A DNA stretch of 64,000 nucleotides from Microbacterium sp. TPD7012 (lineage in GTDB: Bacteria; Actinomycetota; Actinomycetes; Actinomycetales; Microbacteriaceae), in the NCBI RefSeq assembly GCF_003075395.1, contig NZ_QDFV01000001.1, forward strand, positions 372,001-436,000, given 5' to 3'. A program made the position numbers and the translations under genes. The notes beneath the pieces were generated by a model. That model did not search any database and was not told the DNA's origin. It saw nothing but the letters and a program-made list of their open reading frames with translations. This document shows, piece after piece, positions 54,541 through 62,611 of this stretch (position 1 is its first letter; every line of letters starts with the position of its first letter).

Positions 54541-54562
54541 TAGAATGGTCGTTACTGGTATG
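54541..54562 (+). promoter_or_regulatory. GntR-gene promoter -10 and operator
   Basis: TAGAAT (54541-54546) looks like a -10, with only a weak -35-like CTGACG 15 bp upstream. TGGTCGTTACTGGTATG (54546-54562) follows immediately and matches 15 of 17 bases of the site at 42413-42429. The position suits autorepression by the GntR/UTRA protein encoded from 54633. Confidence 0.55.
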
Positions 54563-54632
54563 GTGCACAGGCGCACTGTACGGCTCGGAACTGTACCGTG
54601 CTGAGTGGAACGACACCTCCGAGGGGGCAGGG

Positions 54633-55397
54633 ATGACGAGCATCAGTGAATCGCCGATCCGCGCGGACTATCCTGAGCCGCTGTGGATCCAGGCCGTGAA
54701 TCTCATCAAGGTCGAGATCTCGTCCGGCCGACTCGCGGAAGGATCGCGGCTGCCTCCTGAGCGCGAACTCTGCACCCAGCTGGGCATCAGTCGGGTGACC
54801 CTGCGCAAGGCCCTGCTGCAGCTGGTCGACGAGGGCGTGCTGAGCTCTTCGCACGGCCGCGGCTGGTACGTGGCTTCGGCGCCCGTCGCCAAGGAATGGC
54901 CGAACAGCCTCGAGTCCTTCAGCGAGACCGCACGGCGGATGGGCCTCGAGTCGACGTCGATCGTGCTCCGCGCCGAGACCGGGCATGCGAGCCTCGACGA
55001 GGCCGAGGCCATCGGAGTCGCGCCGGGAACGCCGATCTTCCGCCTCGACCGCATCCGTCTGCTCGACGCCGTGCCGATCGCCCTCGACGCCTCCGTCGTG
55101 CCCGCGGCTCTGCTGCCCGATGTCTCGAAGACCGACTTCGCCGTCGACTCGCTGTACGACCTGCTCGACGAGTCCGGCGCCGGACCCCAGCGCGCCGACA
55201 GCACCGTCGAGGCACGAGAAGCCGATGCTCAGGCCGCCGAGGCTCTCGGTGTCCCGGTCGGCAGCCCCCTGCTCGTGATGCGTCAGGTCGCGCACGGCCT
55301 CGACGGCCGCGTCGTCGCACTGTCGACCATCCGCTACGTGGGCGAGCGCTACCGGCTGCGCACGGTCTTCACTCGCGGCACCGGCCCCGCGCGCTGA
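54633..55397 (+). CDS. GntR-family (HutC/UTRA subgroup) transcriptional regulator
   Basis: A 254-residue repressor. The winged helix lies at ~15-85 ('LPPERELCTQLGISRVTLRKA' with 'LSSSHGRGWYV' forming the wing) and the UTRA ligand-binding domain at ~90-250 ('GVAPGTPIFRLDRIRLLD', 'LGVPVGSPLLVMRQV'). HutC-type regulators respond to small carbohydrate or amino-acid ligands. It lies behind its probable target operon, and the shared 17-bp motif links it to the sugar ABC-GH9 operon as well. Confidence 0.92.
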   Translation: MTSISESPIRADYPEPLWIQAVNLIKVEISSGRLAEGSRLPPERELCTQLGISRVTLRKALLQLVDEGVLSSSHGRGWYVASAPVAKEWPNSLESFSETARRMGLESTSIVLRAETGHASLDEAEAIGVAPGTPIFRLDRIRLLDAVPIALDASVVPAALLPDVSKTDFAVDSLYDLLDESGAGPQRADSTVEAREADAQAAEALGVPVGSPLLVMRQVAHGLDGRVVALSTIRYVGERYRLRTVFTRGTGPAR

Positions 55398-55562
55398 CGA
55401 AAGCTCTGCACGAGGGGCTGAGAGGCCGGCGAGCCGCGAACGTTCGGGACGAGTGAAGCAATCGAGAAGACAACCAAGAAACCTGGGAGCTCGATCGCCG
55501 CCTGAGTTCCGCTGGACTTACGGAGTTCGAGCGATAGCGTGGACTATCGTGGGCCCCGGTGC

Positions 55563-56792
55563 CTAGGCGTCGGGATGGTCGATATGGTCCCAGAACGCCG
55601 GGTAGAACTGGGACAACGGGCTCTCTGTGTTTCCACCGTCTGCCATTGCGGCCCGAGCCTGACGCGTGATCTCCTGACGGTGGAGGTCGAGCTTCGGAAC
55701 TAGCACATAAATGTCACTCATGTCGATCTCAACGGTGCGATACTGGCCTACATCGAATGGAAGTTTGTCGCCTGTTCGAATTATCTGAACGACTGGCTTG
55801 CGCGCTGCATGACGTAGTGCAAGCTCGTAGTACACGTTCGGGTTCGAGAAGCTTAGGTCCGCAATCACGAGCGCCGCTTGTGCGATGTGCTCAATCACTT
55901 GACCAGTGATTAGGCCGGGCTTGCTGATGCGGTCGGCTCTGACGACGTCGAGCCCTAGACCTTCTAGTGCAGGTTCGATCAACGACGAGAGCACCAGGTC
56001 AGCATGCTTCCGCTCGACTGAGTCCGCTGAGCCGATCGGTGAAACGACGAAGCATGTCTTGTTGAGTGCCCCAGGGCGCTCACCCTTCTTGCCAACTTTC
56101 TGAGCCGTCCGCACTTTCGGGGGTGGTGGCGCAAACCGTGCGTCGATTTCCGCTTGCGCGTCCTCCGTCAGTTCGGAGTACTCATTCTCGCTGTGCTGCT
56201 CTACATCGTCCGGAAGCTGCTCCAGAACAGCCTCGATGGGCACGATGTGCTCCGAACCAGCAATGTTGCGTATCAGTCCGACTTCGCGAGCATTGGCAAG
56301 GAACGTCTCAACACATTCAGCGGCGTGGTCCTGGTGTGCCCCGGCCTCGGTAGCGGCGTCACGCAACACCTCAACACTCGGTAGCCGGTGGTTCTTGTAG
56401 CGCTCGTAAATTGCAGCGAATGGCGGGACGCTTTCGATCGCGAGCTGGAACCTCGCATTGAGTCGCCCAGCGGTGGCCCAGTCCGAATCCGTCGCGATGG
56501 CGCCAGCGGGAGTGAGTGCCAAGACCTCAGCGTTATAAGCGCCCTCGGTGATGCCGTACTGATTGCTGCTCGTGATCAGCTTCCGGACTGCGTCACTACC
56601 AGGTGACCTTCCGAGCGCTTCGAGCAGCGTGAGCCGCCGAATCGGCTTGCCTGCACCGTGTGTCTGAATTGCCTCGCCAAGGACGAGCGCCTCCTTGAAT
56701 GACATCGCGGGGAAGGTGCGAGCACGCCGCGTCCGTGTGCCGCCGCCTGATCCGTTAACGGAATCCTCGGCCGTGTTCCCCGCGTCACTCAT
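55563..56792 (-). CDS. Protein with C-terminal nucleoside 2-deoxyribosyltransferase/TIR-like domain (putative immune effector)
   Basis: A 409-residue protein. Residues ~30-190 look like two winged-helix-type segments ('RRLTLLEALGRSPGSDAVRK', 'FAAIYERYKNHRLPSVEVL'), and ~200-240 is a charged linker. Residues ~246-360 form a Rossmann-like domain with 'CFVVSPIGSADSVERKHAD', 'DVVRADRISKPGLITGQVIE', 'LVIADLSFSNPNVYYELALR' and 'KLPFDVGQYRTVEIDM'. That pattern matches the deoxyribosyltransferase/TIR-like nucleotide-cleaving superfamily, and Glu ~323 is the likely catalytic residue. The gene is much lower in GC than its neighbours (about 50-58% in two sampled lines against over 70%), so it is probably acquired. 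No ribosome site precedes the ATG at 56792; a GTG at 56837 is an alternative. Such domains in bacteria often deplete NAD or nucleotides during phage infection. That role is inferred. Confidence 0.75.
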   Translation of the reverse strand: MSDAGNTAEDSVNGSGGGTRTRRARTFPAMSFKEALVLGEAIQTHGAGKPIRRLTLLEALGRSPGSDAVRKLITSSNQYGITEGAYNAEVLALTPAGAIATDSDWATAGRLNARFQLAIESVPPFAAIYERYKNHRLPSVEVLRDAATEAGAHQDHAAECVETFLANAREVGLIRNIAGSEHIVPIEAVLEQLPDDVEQHSENEYSELTEDAQAEIDARFAPPPPKVRTAQKVGKKGERPGALNKTCFVVSPIGSADSVERKHADLVLSSLIEPALEGLGLDVVRADRISKPGLITGQVIEHIAQAALVIADLSFSNPNVYYELALRHAARKPVVQIIRTGDKLPFDVGQYRTVEIDMSDIYVLVPKLDLHRQEITRQARAAMADGGNTESPLSQFYPAFWDHIDHPDA

Positions 56793-57456
56793 GTGTTCAG
56801 CATGGCCGAAGGGGCTGACACTGGCAAGACGCACCACTACCGGTGCTTATTACCGTCGGCTGAGTGGCTACGACTTAGCTGCCTGCGGCCACCCTTGACT
56901 AGTTCGCTGTCAAGAACCGTAAGCGGTAGCCCGACCGCTCGGCCGACGCTCGCGCCAGCACTGATGTTGTGCTTATTGCATCCGCTCCATCATCAGATGC
57001 TCGCCGATGCGCTGGCCTACCAGCGCTCCCGCGCGACGGAATCGAACTCAGGGGCCGTCTGAGAGCCCAGCGAGGTAGTGCGGATCGCTGTCTTTAGGCG
57101 CAATGGGTCCTCTCACACCGATCGAGTATGAATCATCGGGCTGGAGCTTGACGGTCGCGACGATGGATGTGCTGTTGATTACTCGCGCGCTCTTTTGGTC
57201 ATTCTCCAGATGCGACGGTTGCGCTCTAGCGCTGAGGGATTTCTCGCGCAGCGACTCGAGGTGTCACTGCCGGTTGCCGCCCGATCGAGTGCGGTGAAAA
57301 ATGCTGATCTTCCGAATCCCATTCCACCGGATTCGCGATGCGGTCGCCGAACCACCAGTCCGATTGGATCGCGACCCCGTAGGTTGATGACGAAACATCC
57401 GTCCGGGAAAGCGGGATTAGAGCGGCTGCCCGCCTCGGTGAAAGTCCGAGTAGCGA
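56793..57456. other. Low-GC stretch with no supportable gene
   Basis: These 664 bases continue the lower-GC island. Only short open frames occur; none has a convincing ribosome site, coding bias or recognisable domain. A GGTCGC...GCGACC pair near 57334-57357 could form a weak hairpin. No tRNA, integrase, transposase or clear terminal repeat was found. It may be decayed cargo that arrived with the 55563 gene. Confidence 0.5.
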
Positions 57457-58377
57457 TCAGGCCACAAGGCGGTTCGCGAGGAACCACGCGCCGGCGACCG
57501 GCGGCTGGTCCAGGAGCACGAATCGCAGATCCGGATGCCGTTCGGCGAGCAGTTCGCGCACGCCGTCCGCGAGTCTCGGCTGCGCGGTGATCACGCCTCC
57601 CGCAGCGACGACGGCGTCGCCCACGGCGCCGCGCCGGCGCAGCTGATCGATCAGGCGCACGAGGTGCGCCGCACCCGCACGGATCACCTCGGCGGCGAGA
57701 GCAGAGCCCCGGTCGGCCGCGTGGAACACCGCGGCGGCGTGCGGTGCCCAGTTCGCCATGGTGGGGTCGTCGTTCACGGCGCGGGCGAGACGCTCGGCAT
57801 CCGCGACGCCGAAGTCCGCCAGCAGAGCCTGGAGGAGTCCGTCGTCGGGCTCGCCGTCATCGTGCGCGAGCAGCGCAGCCTTCGTGGCCTCACGGACGAG
57901 CCCGGCGGCACCCGCTTCGTCGCCGATGACCCAGCCCCAGCCGCCGGTGACGAAGGAGCGTTCTGCCGCATCCGTCCCCGTGCCGATCGCTCCTGTGCCG
58001 GCGATGAGGCCGAGTCCCTGATCGAGTCCGGCGGCAGGCACGAGCAGCGCCGCATCGTTCACGCAGCGCACCTGATGATGCCCCCGCTGCACCAGAGCCT
58101 GCTCGAGGTCACGCGCGACGTCGGGATTGTCCAAACCCTGTGCGCCGACCACCAGGGCGCCGATCGTCGACCCGGTCGGCAGGGCGCGGAGCAGCACATC
58201 GGCGAGCCAGGCCGCCGCGGCATCCGCCGGTTCGGCATCCCACTCGGCCGAGCTCATCACGACGTCGGCGACACGCACGCCGTCGCGTGTCGTCGCACGC
58301 ACGGCCGCCTTCGTCCCGCCCACGTCCATGCCCACGATGAGCCCCTCGTGCGGGAAGGAGTCATCGGGTGGAGTCAC
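57457..58377 (-). CDS. BadF/BadG/BcrA/BcrD-type kinase (N-acetylglucosamine kinase-like)
   Basis: A 306-residue ASKHA-fold sugar kinase. 'IVGMDVGGTKAAVRAT' (~14-29) is the phosphate-1 motif, 'LGLIAGTGAIGTGTDAAER' (~132-150) the phosphate-2 region, and 'TGGWGWVIGDEAGAAGLVREA' is a signature of N-acetylglucosamine kinase-like members. It overlaps the SIS gene by four bases (58374-58377), so the two act together: phosphorylation of an amino sugar and processing of its phosphate. Confidence 0.88.
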   Translation of the reverse strand: MTPPDDSFPHEGLIVGMDVGGTKAAVRATTRDGVRVADVVMSSAEWDAEPADAAAAWLADVLLRALPTGSTIGALVVGAQGLDNPDVARDLEQALVQRGHHQVRCVNDAALLVPAAGLDQGLGLIAGTGAIGTGTDAAERSFVTGGWGWVIGDEAGAAGLVREATKAALLAHDDGEPDDGLLQALLADFGVADAERLARAVNDDPTMANWAPHAAAVFHAADRGSALAAEVIRAGAAHLVRLIDQLRRRGAVGDAVVAAGGVITAQPRLADGVRELLAERHPDLRFVLLDQPPVAGAWFLANRLVA

Positions 58378-59390
58378 TGCGCCGCTCCGGATTCCACCTT
58401 GATGTCGTCGTTGTGGAACACGAACTCCTCGATCGCCACTCCTCGGGTGTCCGCGACCCGTGCCACGAGGCCCTGCAGGAACAGCGCCTCGAGCACGGCG
58501 AGGGCGTTCGACGAGGCCGGCGGCAGACGCACGACCTCGAGGTGGTCAGAGCTCTCCACGTCGTCGGTCGTGACCAGCACGACCCGGTGACCGGCTTCGC
58601 TCAATGTGTGCGCGACCCGGCTCTCCCGCTCACCGCCGAACAGCACGTGCGCGCCCTCGCCGGCCGATTCCATGGCGCCGTGCAGGTACCGCCGCGTGCC
58701 CATGGCACTGGCGGGGATGCGGGCGACCTCGCGGAACAGCAGCGCGCCGGCCTCGGCCGAACCCGTCGAGGGCCCGGCGCCGACGAAGTCGAGACTCGGC
58801 GCGGTGGCGATGAGCTCGGCGGCACGGTCGATCTGCGGGGCGAGCATGGTCTCAGTCTCGCGGAAGAGCGCCGCGAAGTCATGCCACGCCGGGTCGATCT
58901 TCCCGCCGGCCCACGCTTCCGAGAGCATGCTCACGGCGACCACCGTCGCGGTGTAGCCGATGGTCGAGGCGTAGCTGTCGGGGATCGACCCCAACCCCAC
59001 GAGGTGGTTCGCGATGTCGGCGATGGGAGAGGGCGCGGTGTTGACGACGCCGTAGCGGAGCGACGCGGGAATGGTGTCCAGTGCGGCGATGGTCTCGCTG
59101 CTGCGACCGCTCTGCGACACGGCGATGACCGGGTGGTCGCCCGTGGCGAGCGGCAGCGGCGTGTCACCGGCATCCAGGCGCCAGGCGGTGATGCCGCGTT
59201 CGCGCAGATGCCAGACCGCGGGCGCGGCGGCGGCGAGGCTGGCGCCGATGCCCAGGAAGAGCGGGCCGACCTCACCGAGCGCGCCCTCCGCGGCGAGAGC
59301 CTCGACCTGGCTCTCGATGTGCGGGATCGCCGCCGCGAGGGCGTCGGCCTGACCTGCGGTGGCCTCCGCGTAGCTGATGTAACCGTTCAT
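58374..59390 (-). CDS. SIS-domain sugar isomerase/deaminase-like protein (GlmS/AgaS type)
   Basis: A 338-residue protein with two SIS domains (~30-165 and ~185-320). The phosphosugar-binding loop 'VIAVSQSGRSSETIAALDT' (~102-120) and the second half 'FVGAGPSTGSAEAGALLFREVA' (in parts) followed by a GMES-type 'LHGAMESAGEG' are visible. The length equals the isomerase half of GlmS without the glutaminase domain, as in AgaS and FrlB-like proteins. It would isomerise or deaminate an amino-sugar phosphate made by the adjacent kinase. Confidence 0.88.
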   Translation of the reverse strand: MNGYISYAEATAGQADALAAAIPHIESQVEALAAEGALGEVGPLFLGIGASLAAAAPAVWHLRERGITAWRLDAGDTPLPLATGDHPVIAVSQSGRSSETIAALDTIPASLRYGVVNTAPSPIADIANHLVGLGSIPDSYASTIGYTATVVAVSMLSEAWAGGKIDPAWHDFAALFRETETMLAPQIDRAAELIATAPSLDFVGAGPSTGSAEAGALLFREVARIPASAMGTRRYLHGAMESAGEGAHVLFGGERESRVAHTLSEAGHRVVLVTTDDVESSDHLEVVRLPPASSNALAVLEALFLQGLVARVADTRGVAIEEFVFHNDDIKVESGAAQ

Positions 59391-59412
59391 GTCGTTCCTC
59401 GTGCTCGTCCGG

Positions 59413-61353
59413 TCAGTGTCCGGCGTGGTGGTCGTGGTGGCCCGGCGCGCAGTGGTCTGCAGCGGCGGGGATGTCGAGAGCGGGGTTGCGGCCGAAGAAG
59501 CCGTGCGGCTTGAGCACGAATCCGCACGTGTCGACCGACATGATCGGCCAGTCCTCGACGCGGGGGAAGTGCGTGAGACCGAACGTGTGCCAGAGCACGA
59601 TGTCGGTGCCGTCGACCGGCCGGTCCGCGACCACCCACTGCGGGAGGCCCGCGCCGCCGGGGTGCAGGTTGACGAAGTCGCCCGCGGGATAGATCTGGTC
59701 GGGCTCGTAGGCGGTGACCCAGAGGTGCTTGGTCGTGAAGGTCGCGCGCTTGTGGATGTCGGACTCGCTGTCGGCGAGCAGCAGCGGCTTGCCCTCGGGG
59801 TAGAGCACCCAGCCCACGGGCTCGCCGAGGCGGTTCTGCACCTCGGTGTTGCCGATGAACCAGACGCGCCCGGTGAGATTGTCGGCGATGCGCTGCGCCT
59901 CCGACTCGGTGCGCAGGCGCGTGACGCTCTGCGTGAAGCCGGTGCCGTGCGGGTTCTGCTCACCGCGCGGAACAGCCACCGCCTCGATCTCGTCGACCGC
60001 GTTGGCGAGTCCGTCGACGGCCACGTCGAGTCGCGCGCTGAACAGGTGCTGGTGGTTCGGGGCGCCGAGGCCCGGCGCGACCTCGGTCGCGAACGGATAG
60101 CCCTTCCCGGGGTGCGCCGAGGTGAAGACGATCCCGGTGGCCTTCACCTCGAACTCGATCGTGCCGTCGAGGCCGAAGTACCAGTAGAAGCCGTAGTCGT
60201 AGTTGCCGACCGTCATGAAGAAGCTGACCACGAGGCGGCGGTTGCGACGCGTCTCGGATGAGCCGTTCCAGTTGTCGGAGTGCTTCCAGAGCACTCCGGC
60301 ATCCTCCTCGTGGATGCAGATGGCCTGACGCACGATGCGCGCGTCGCCGTCGTTGCCCGCGACCACCGCGTCGAGGTAGGTGATGTCGCCGACGCAGTCG
60401 CAGCCGAGCTCGAGCGAGTTCGCGAACCCGCCGAACAGGTACTCGCCGCCGTCGAAGAAGTTCTGGAACCAGCGCTGCGGGCTCGGGTCGCCGTAGGGCA
60501 CGACCATCTCGGCGATCGACGCACGATAGAGCACCGAGCGCTGCGCCTCGCCGTCGGCGATCGAGACGTCATGCAGCACGAGGCCCTCGCGCTGGTCGAA
60601 GCCGACCTGCAGGCGCCATCCCGCCCAGTCGAGCACGCCGTTCTCGTCGATCGTGAAGCTCGGTCCCTCCGGCTGCGAGATCTCGATCGGCTTCAGACCG
60701 GCGCGATCCGGGCCGCGCCACGAGGCCAGGTGGTAGTTCCCGTCCTCCTGCGGCACCGGGAGGTCGACGTAGTCGATCACGTCGAGCACCTCGCCGGTGA
60801 CGACGTCGACCATGACGGTCACGCCGTCGACGGGGTGCGCCCAGCCGAGATCGTCCGGCGTGTTCTGCACGAAGGTGAAGCAGCGCTGGATGCGGCGGCC
60901 GCGCTCGCCATCCGCGAGGACGCCGCCCGACAGCGGGTTCACGCGCAGCTTCGAGACGTCGGTCAGACCGCGCTTCGCCATCGCGGCGAGCCACCGCTCG
61001 TCCTGATGCACGACCTCTTCGACGTAGCCGAACTCGCGGATCACCACCGGGACCGCACCGTCGACCTCGGGGTCGAGCTCGCGCTCCGAGACGACGGCGC
61101 CTGCGGCGGGGTCGACGACGACGTCGTGCGAGCGCCCCGTGACCATGTCGATCAGGAAGCTGCGCACCTGACGCGGCAGACTCTCACCAGCCAGCAGTCG
61201 GCGTTTGTCCGGCGCCGTCAGTCCGACGTAGGAGTAGTGCGTGTTCGGGTTCGCGATACCCGCCGCCTCGAGGACCGCGCGGTTGGCGACGATCTCCTCG
61301 GCGGTCAGCGTCGCGAGCAGCGCGTGCGCACCGGCGGGCAGTGTGTTCGTCAT
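59413..61353 (-). CDS. Copper-containing primary-amine oxidase
   Basis: A 646-residue enzyme that oxidises primary amines to aldehydes with release of ammonia and hydrogen peroxide. Residues ~10-90 and ~95-200 are the N2/N3-type domains and ~215-630 the copper domain. The self-modified topaquinone tyrosine is Y385 in 'VGNYDYGFYW', the catalytic base D301 in 'FFDGGEYLFGGF', and the copper ligands H434 and H436 ('NHQHLF') and H595 ('LTHFPRVEDWPIM'). Length matches the Arthrobacter globiformis enzyme (~638). The last 13 residues are His-rich ('HCAPGHHDHHAGH'), perhaps for copper handling. No signal peptide, so cytoplasmic. It lies between a Gfo/Idh gene and the SIS/kinase pair. Confidence 0.95.
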   Translation of the reverse strand: MTNTLPAGAHALLATLTAEEIVANRAVLEAAGIANPNTHYSYVGLTAPDKRRLLAGESLPRQVRSFLIDMVTGRSHDVVVDPAAGAVVSERELDPEVDGAVPVVIREFGYVEEVVHQDERWLAAMAKRGLTDVSKLRVNPLSGGVLADGERGRRIQRCFTFVQNTPDDLGWAHPVDGVTVMVDVVTGEVLDVIDYVDLPVPQEDGNYHLASWRGPDRAGLKPIEISQPEGPSFTIDENGVLDWAGWRLQVGFDQREGLVLHDVSIADGEAQRSVLYRASIAEMVVPYGDPSPQRWFQNFFDGGEYLFGGFANSLELGCDCVGDITYLDAVVAGNDGDARIVRQAICIHEEDAGVLWKHSDNWNGSSETRRNRRLVVSFFMTVGNYDYGFYWYFGLDGTIEFEVKATGIVFTSAHPGKGYPFATEVAPGLGAPNHQHLFSARLDVAVDGLANAVDEIEAVAVPRGEQNPHGTGFTQSVTRLRTESEAQRIADNLTGRVWFIGNTEVQNRLGEPVGWVLYPEGKPLLLADSESDIHKRATFTTKHLWVTAYEPDQIYPAGDFVNLHPGGAGLPQWVVADRPVDGTDIVLWHTFGLTHFPRVEDWPIMSVDTCGFVLKPHGFFGRNPALDIPAAADHCAPGHHDHHAGH

Positions 61354-61370
61354 TCTCGGGTGTCTCCCTG

Positions 61371-61385
61371 TCTGGTCTGGTCTGG
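61371..61385. repeat. Three tandem TCTGG units in a short intergenic gap
   Basis: TCTGG is repeated three times (61371-61385) and followed by two TCGG units, in the 43-bp gap between the Gfo/Idh and amine oxidase genes. It may be slippage-prone, but it is short and no function is implied. Confidence 0.35.
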
Positions 61386-61396
61386 TCGGTCGGTGC

Positions 61397-62434
61397 TCAG
61401 CGCTCGAGGAGCACCGGCTCCCAGGTGCCGGAGCGCATGGCGCGGTAGCAGGCGTCGAGGATGCAGTTCACGATCCAGCCGTCCTCGAAGGTCTCCATGG
61501 GCACGGTGCCCGCGGCGTAGTGCTCGATGAAGTGGCGCATCTGCTGCGAGAACCCGTAGGCGCGCGTCTCCTCCGGGACGGGGTGCACCCAGCCGGTCTC
61601 GGCATCCGCCTTCTCGACGAGGTAGCCGACCGGATTTCCGATGAAGCCCCAGACCGGCGTGACGGAGGTGTCGGTGACCAGGCGCCCGGCCGTGCCGGTG
61701 AACTCATGGCGCAGCTGCATGCCGCCCTTCTCCGCCCACGACGACTCGATGATCGCCAGCTGGCCGCCGGCGAACTTGAGGAGCGCGACCGCGGTGTCCT
61801 CTCCGGTGGTCTTGTCGGAGTGGACCAGGGTCGACCCCCACGCGAAGACCTCGGTGACCGCGTTGTCCTTGCCGAAGAAGTGCCGGGCCGATTCGACCGT
61901 GTGGCAGCCCATGTCGAGCAGGGCGCCGCCTCCGGCGGTCTCGGCGTCCCAGAAGTGCGCGGCGTGCGGGCCGGAGTGCGCCTCGCGGGCGCGCATCGTG
62001 AGCAGGTCGCCGATGCCGCCTGCCTGGGCCATCTCGTGCGCCTTCTGCACATTGGGGGAGAAGACCGAGCTCTCGGCGTAGCCGTGCCAGACGCCGGCGT
62101 CCTCGACGATCCGGAGGATCTCGGCGGCCTCGGCGCCGGTGCGGGCCAGCGGCTTGGTGCAGATGATGCCCTTGCCCGCCGCGGCCGCGATGCGCACGGC
62201 CTCGACGTGGGCCTCGTTCGGCAGTGCCACGACGACGACGTCGATCTCGGGATTCGCGCACAGCTCGGCGATGTCGGTGTAGCTGCTCGGGCTGCTCCAT
62301 CGGGCGGCGAAGTCCGCTGCACGCTCGGGGTTGCGCGAGAAGTTGGCGACGAGGACGCCGTCGCGGACGTCGAGCAGGGAATCGGCGTACGAGTCTGCGA
62401 TGAACCCGGAGCCGAGGATGCCGACACGAATCAC
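61397..62434 (-). CDS. Gfo/Idh/MocA-family oxidoreductase
   Basis: A 345-residue NAD(P)-dependent oxidoreductase. 'VGILGSGFIADSYADSL' (~4-20) is the Rossmann motif, and the family 'EKP' appears as 'IICTKPLARTGAEAAEI', with Thr replacing Glu but Lys retained. 'GALLDMGCHTVESARHFFG' marks the substrate domain. The GTG at 62434 is preceded by GAAGGAGG and was preferred to upstream in-frame codons. It is first of a minus-strand operon of four genes ending at 57457 and is divergent from a sugar ABC importer. Confidence 0.9.
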   Translation of the reverse strand: MIRVGILGSGFIADSYADSLLDVRDGVLVANFSRNPERAADFAARWSSPSSYTDIAELCANPEIDVVVVALPNEAHVEAVRIAAAAGKGIICTKPLARTGAEAAEILRIVEDAGVWHGYAESSVFSPNVQKAHEMAQAGGIGDLLTMRAREAHSGPHAAHFWDAETAGGGALLDMGCHTVESARHFFGKDNAVTEVFAWGSTLVHSDKTTGEDTAVALLKFAGGQLAIIESSWAEKGGMQLRHEFTGTAGRLVTDTSVTPVWGFIGNPVGYLVEKADAETGWVHPVPEETRAYGFSQQMRHFIEHYAAGTVPMETFEDGWIVNCILDACYRAMRSGTWEPVLLER

Positions 62435-62463
62435 TGGGAGACCTCCTTCAAGGGCTGTTGTCC

Positions 62464-62493
62464 ACAAGATACCACTTGTCTTGAATCTGTCTA
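62464..62493 (-). promoter_or_regulatory. Promoter with overlapping operator for the amine oxidase operon
   Basis: On the minus strand TAGACA (62488-62493) and TATCTT (62466-62471) are 16 bp apart upstream of the Gfo/Idh gene. A perfect ACAAG-N6-CTTGT inverted repeat (62464-62479) covers the -10 and contains TGGTAT on the minus strand, a core also seen in the GntR motif at 42413 and 54546. This 177-bp region also serves the divergent importer gene at 62612, where TATATAT (62530-62536) may be a -10. Confidence 0.5.
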
Positions 62494-62611
62494 CTATTTT
62501 TCCATACCTCTTGCTACCGCATACAGACCTATATATGCTGACCAGCACCACGCGCCGCCGCAAAGGTGTGGCAGGTCCCCGAAGACCGCGCGTCACTTCA
62601 GAGAGAAGGTC

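Noticed and set aside
55532..55549. CGATAG-N6-CTATCG behind the immune-effector gene as a terminator or att site
   Set aside because: Only 6 bp, not repeated on the other side of the island, and no integrase is present.
57030..57062. tRNA-like T-arm sequence on the minus strand (GAGTTCGATTCC)
   Set aside because: Flanking bases do not pair into a T stem and no acceptor or anticodon arm can be drawn.
56793..57456. Insertion sequence or prophage remnant
   Set aside because: No transposase, integrase or terminal inverted repeats could be recognised despite the low GC.
57103..57590. Short open frames in the low-GC stretch
   Set aside because: No ribosome sites, no coding bias and no domains; several overlap one another on both strands.
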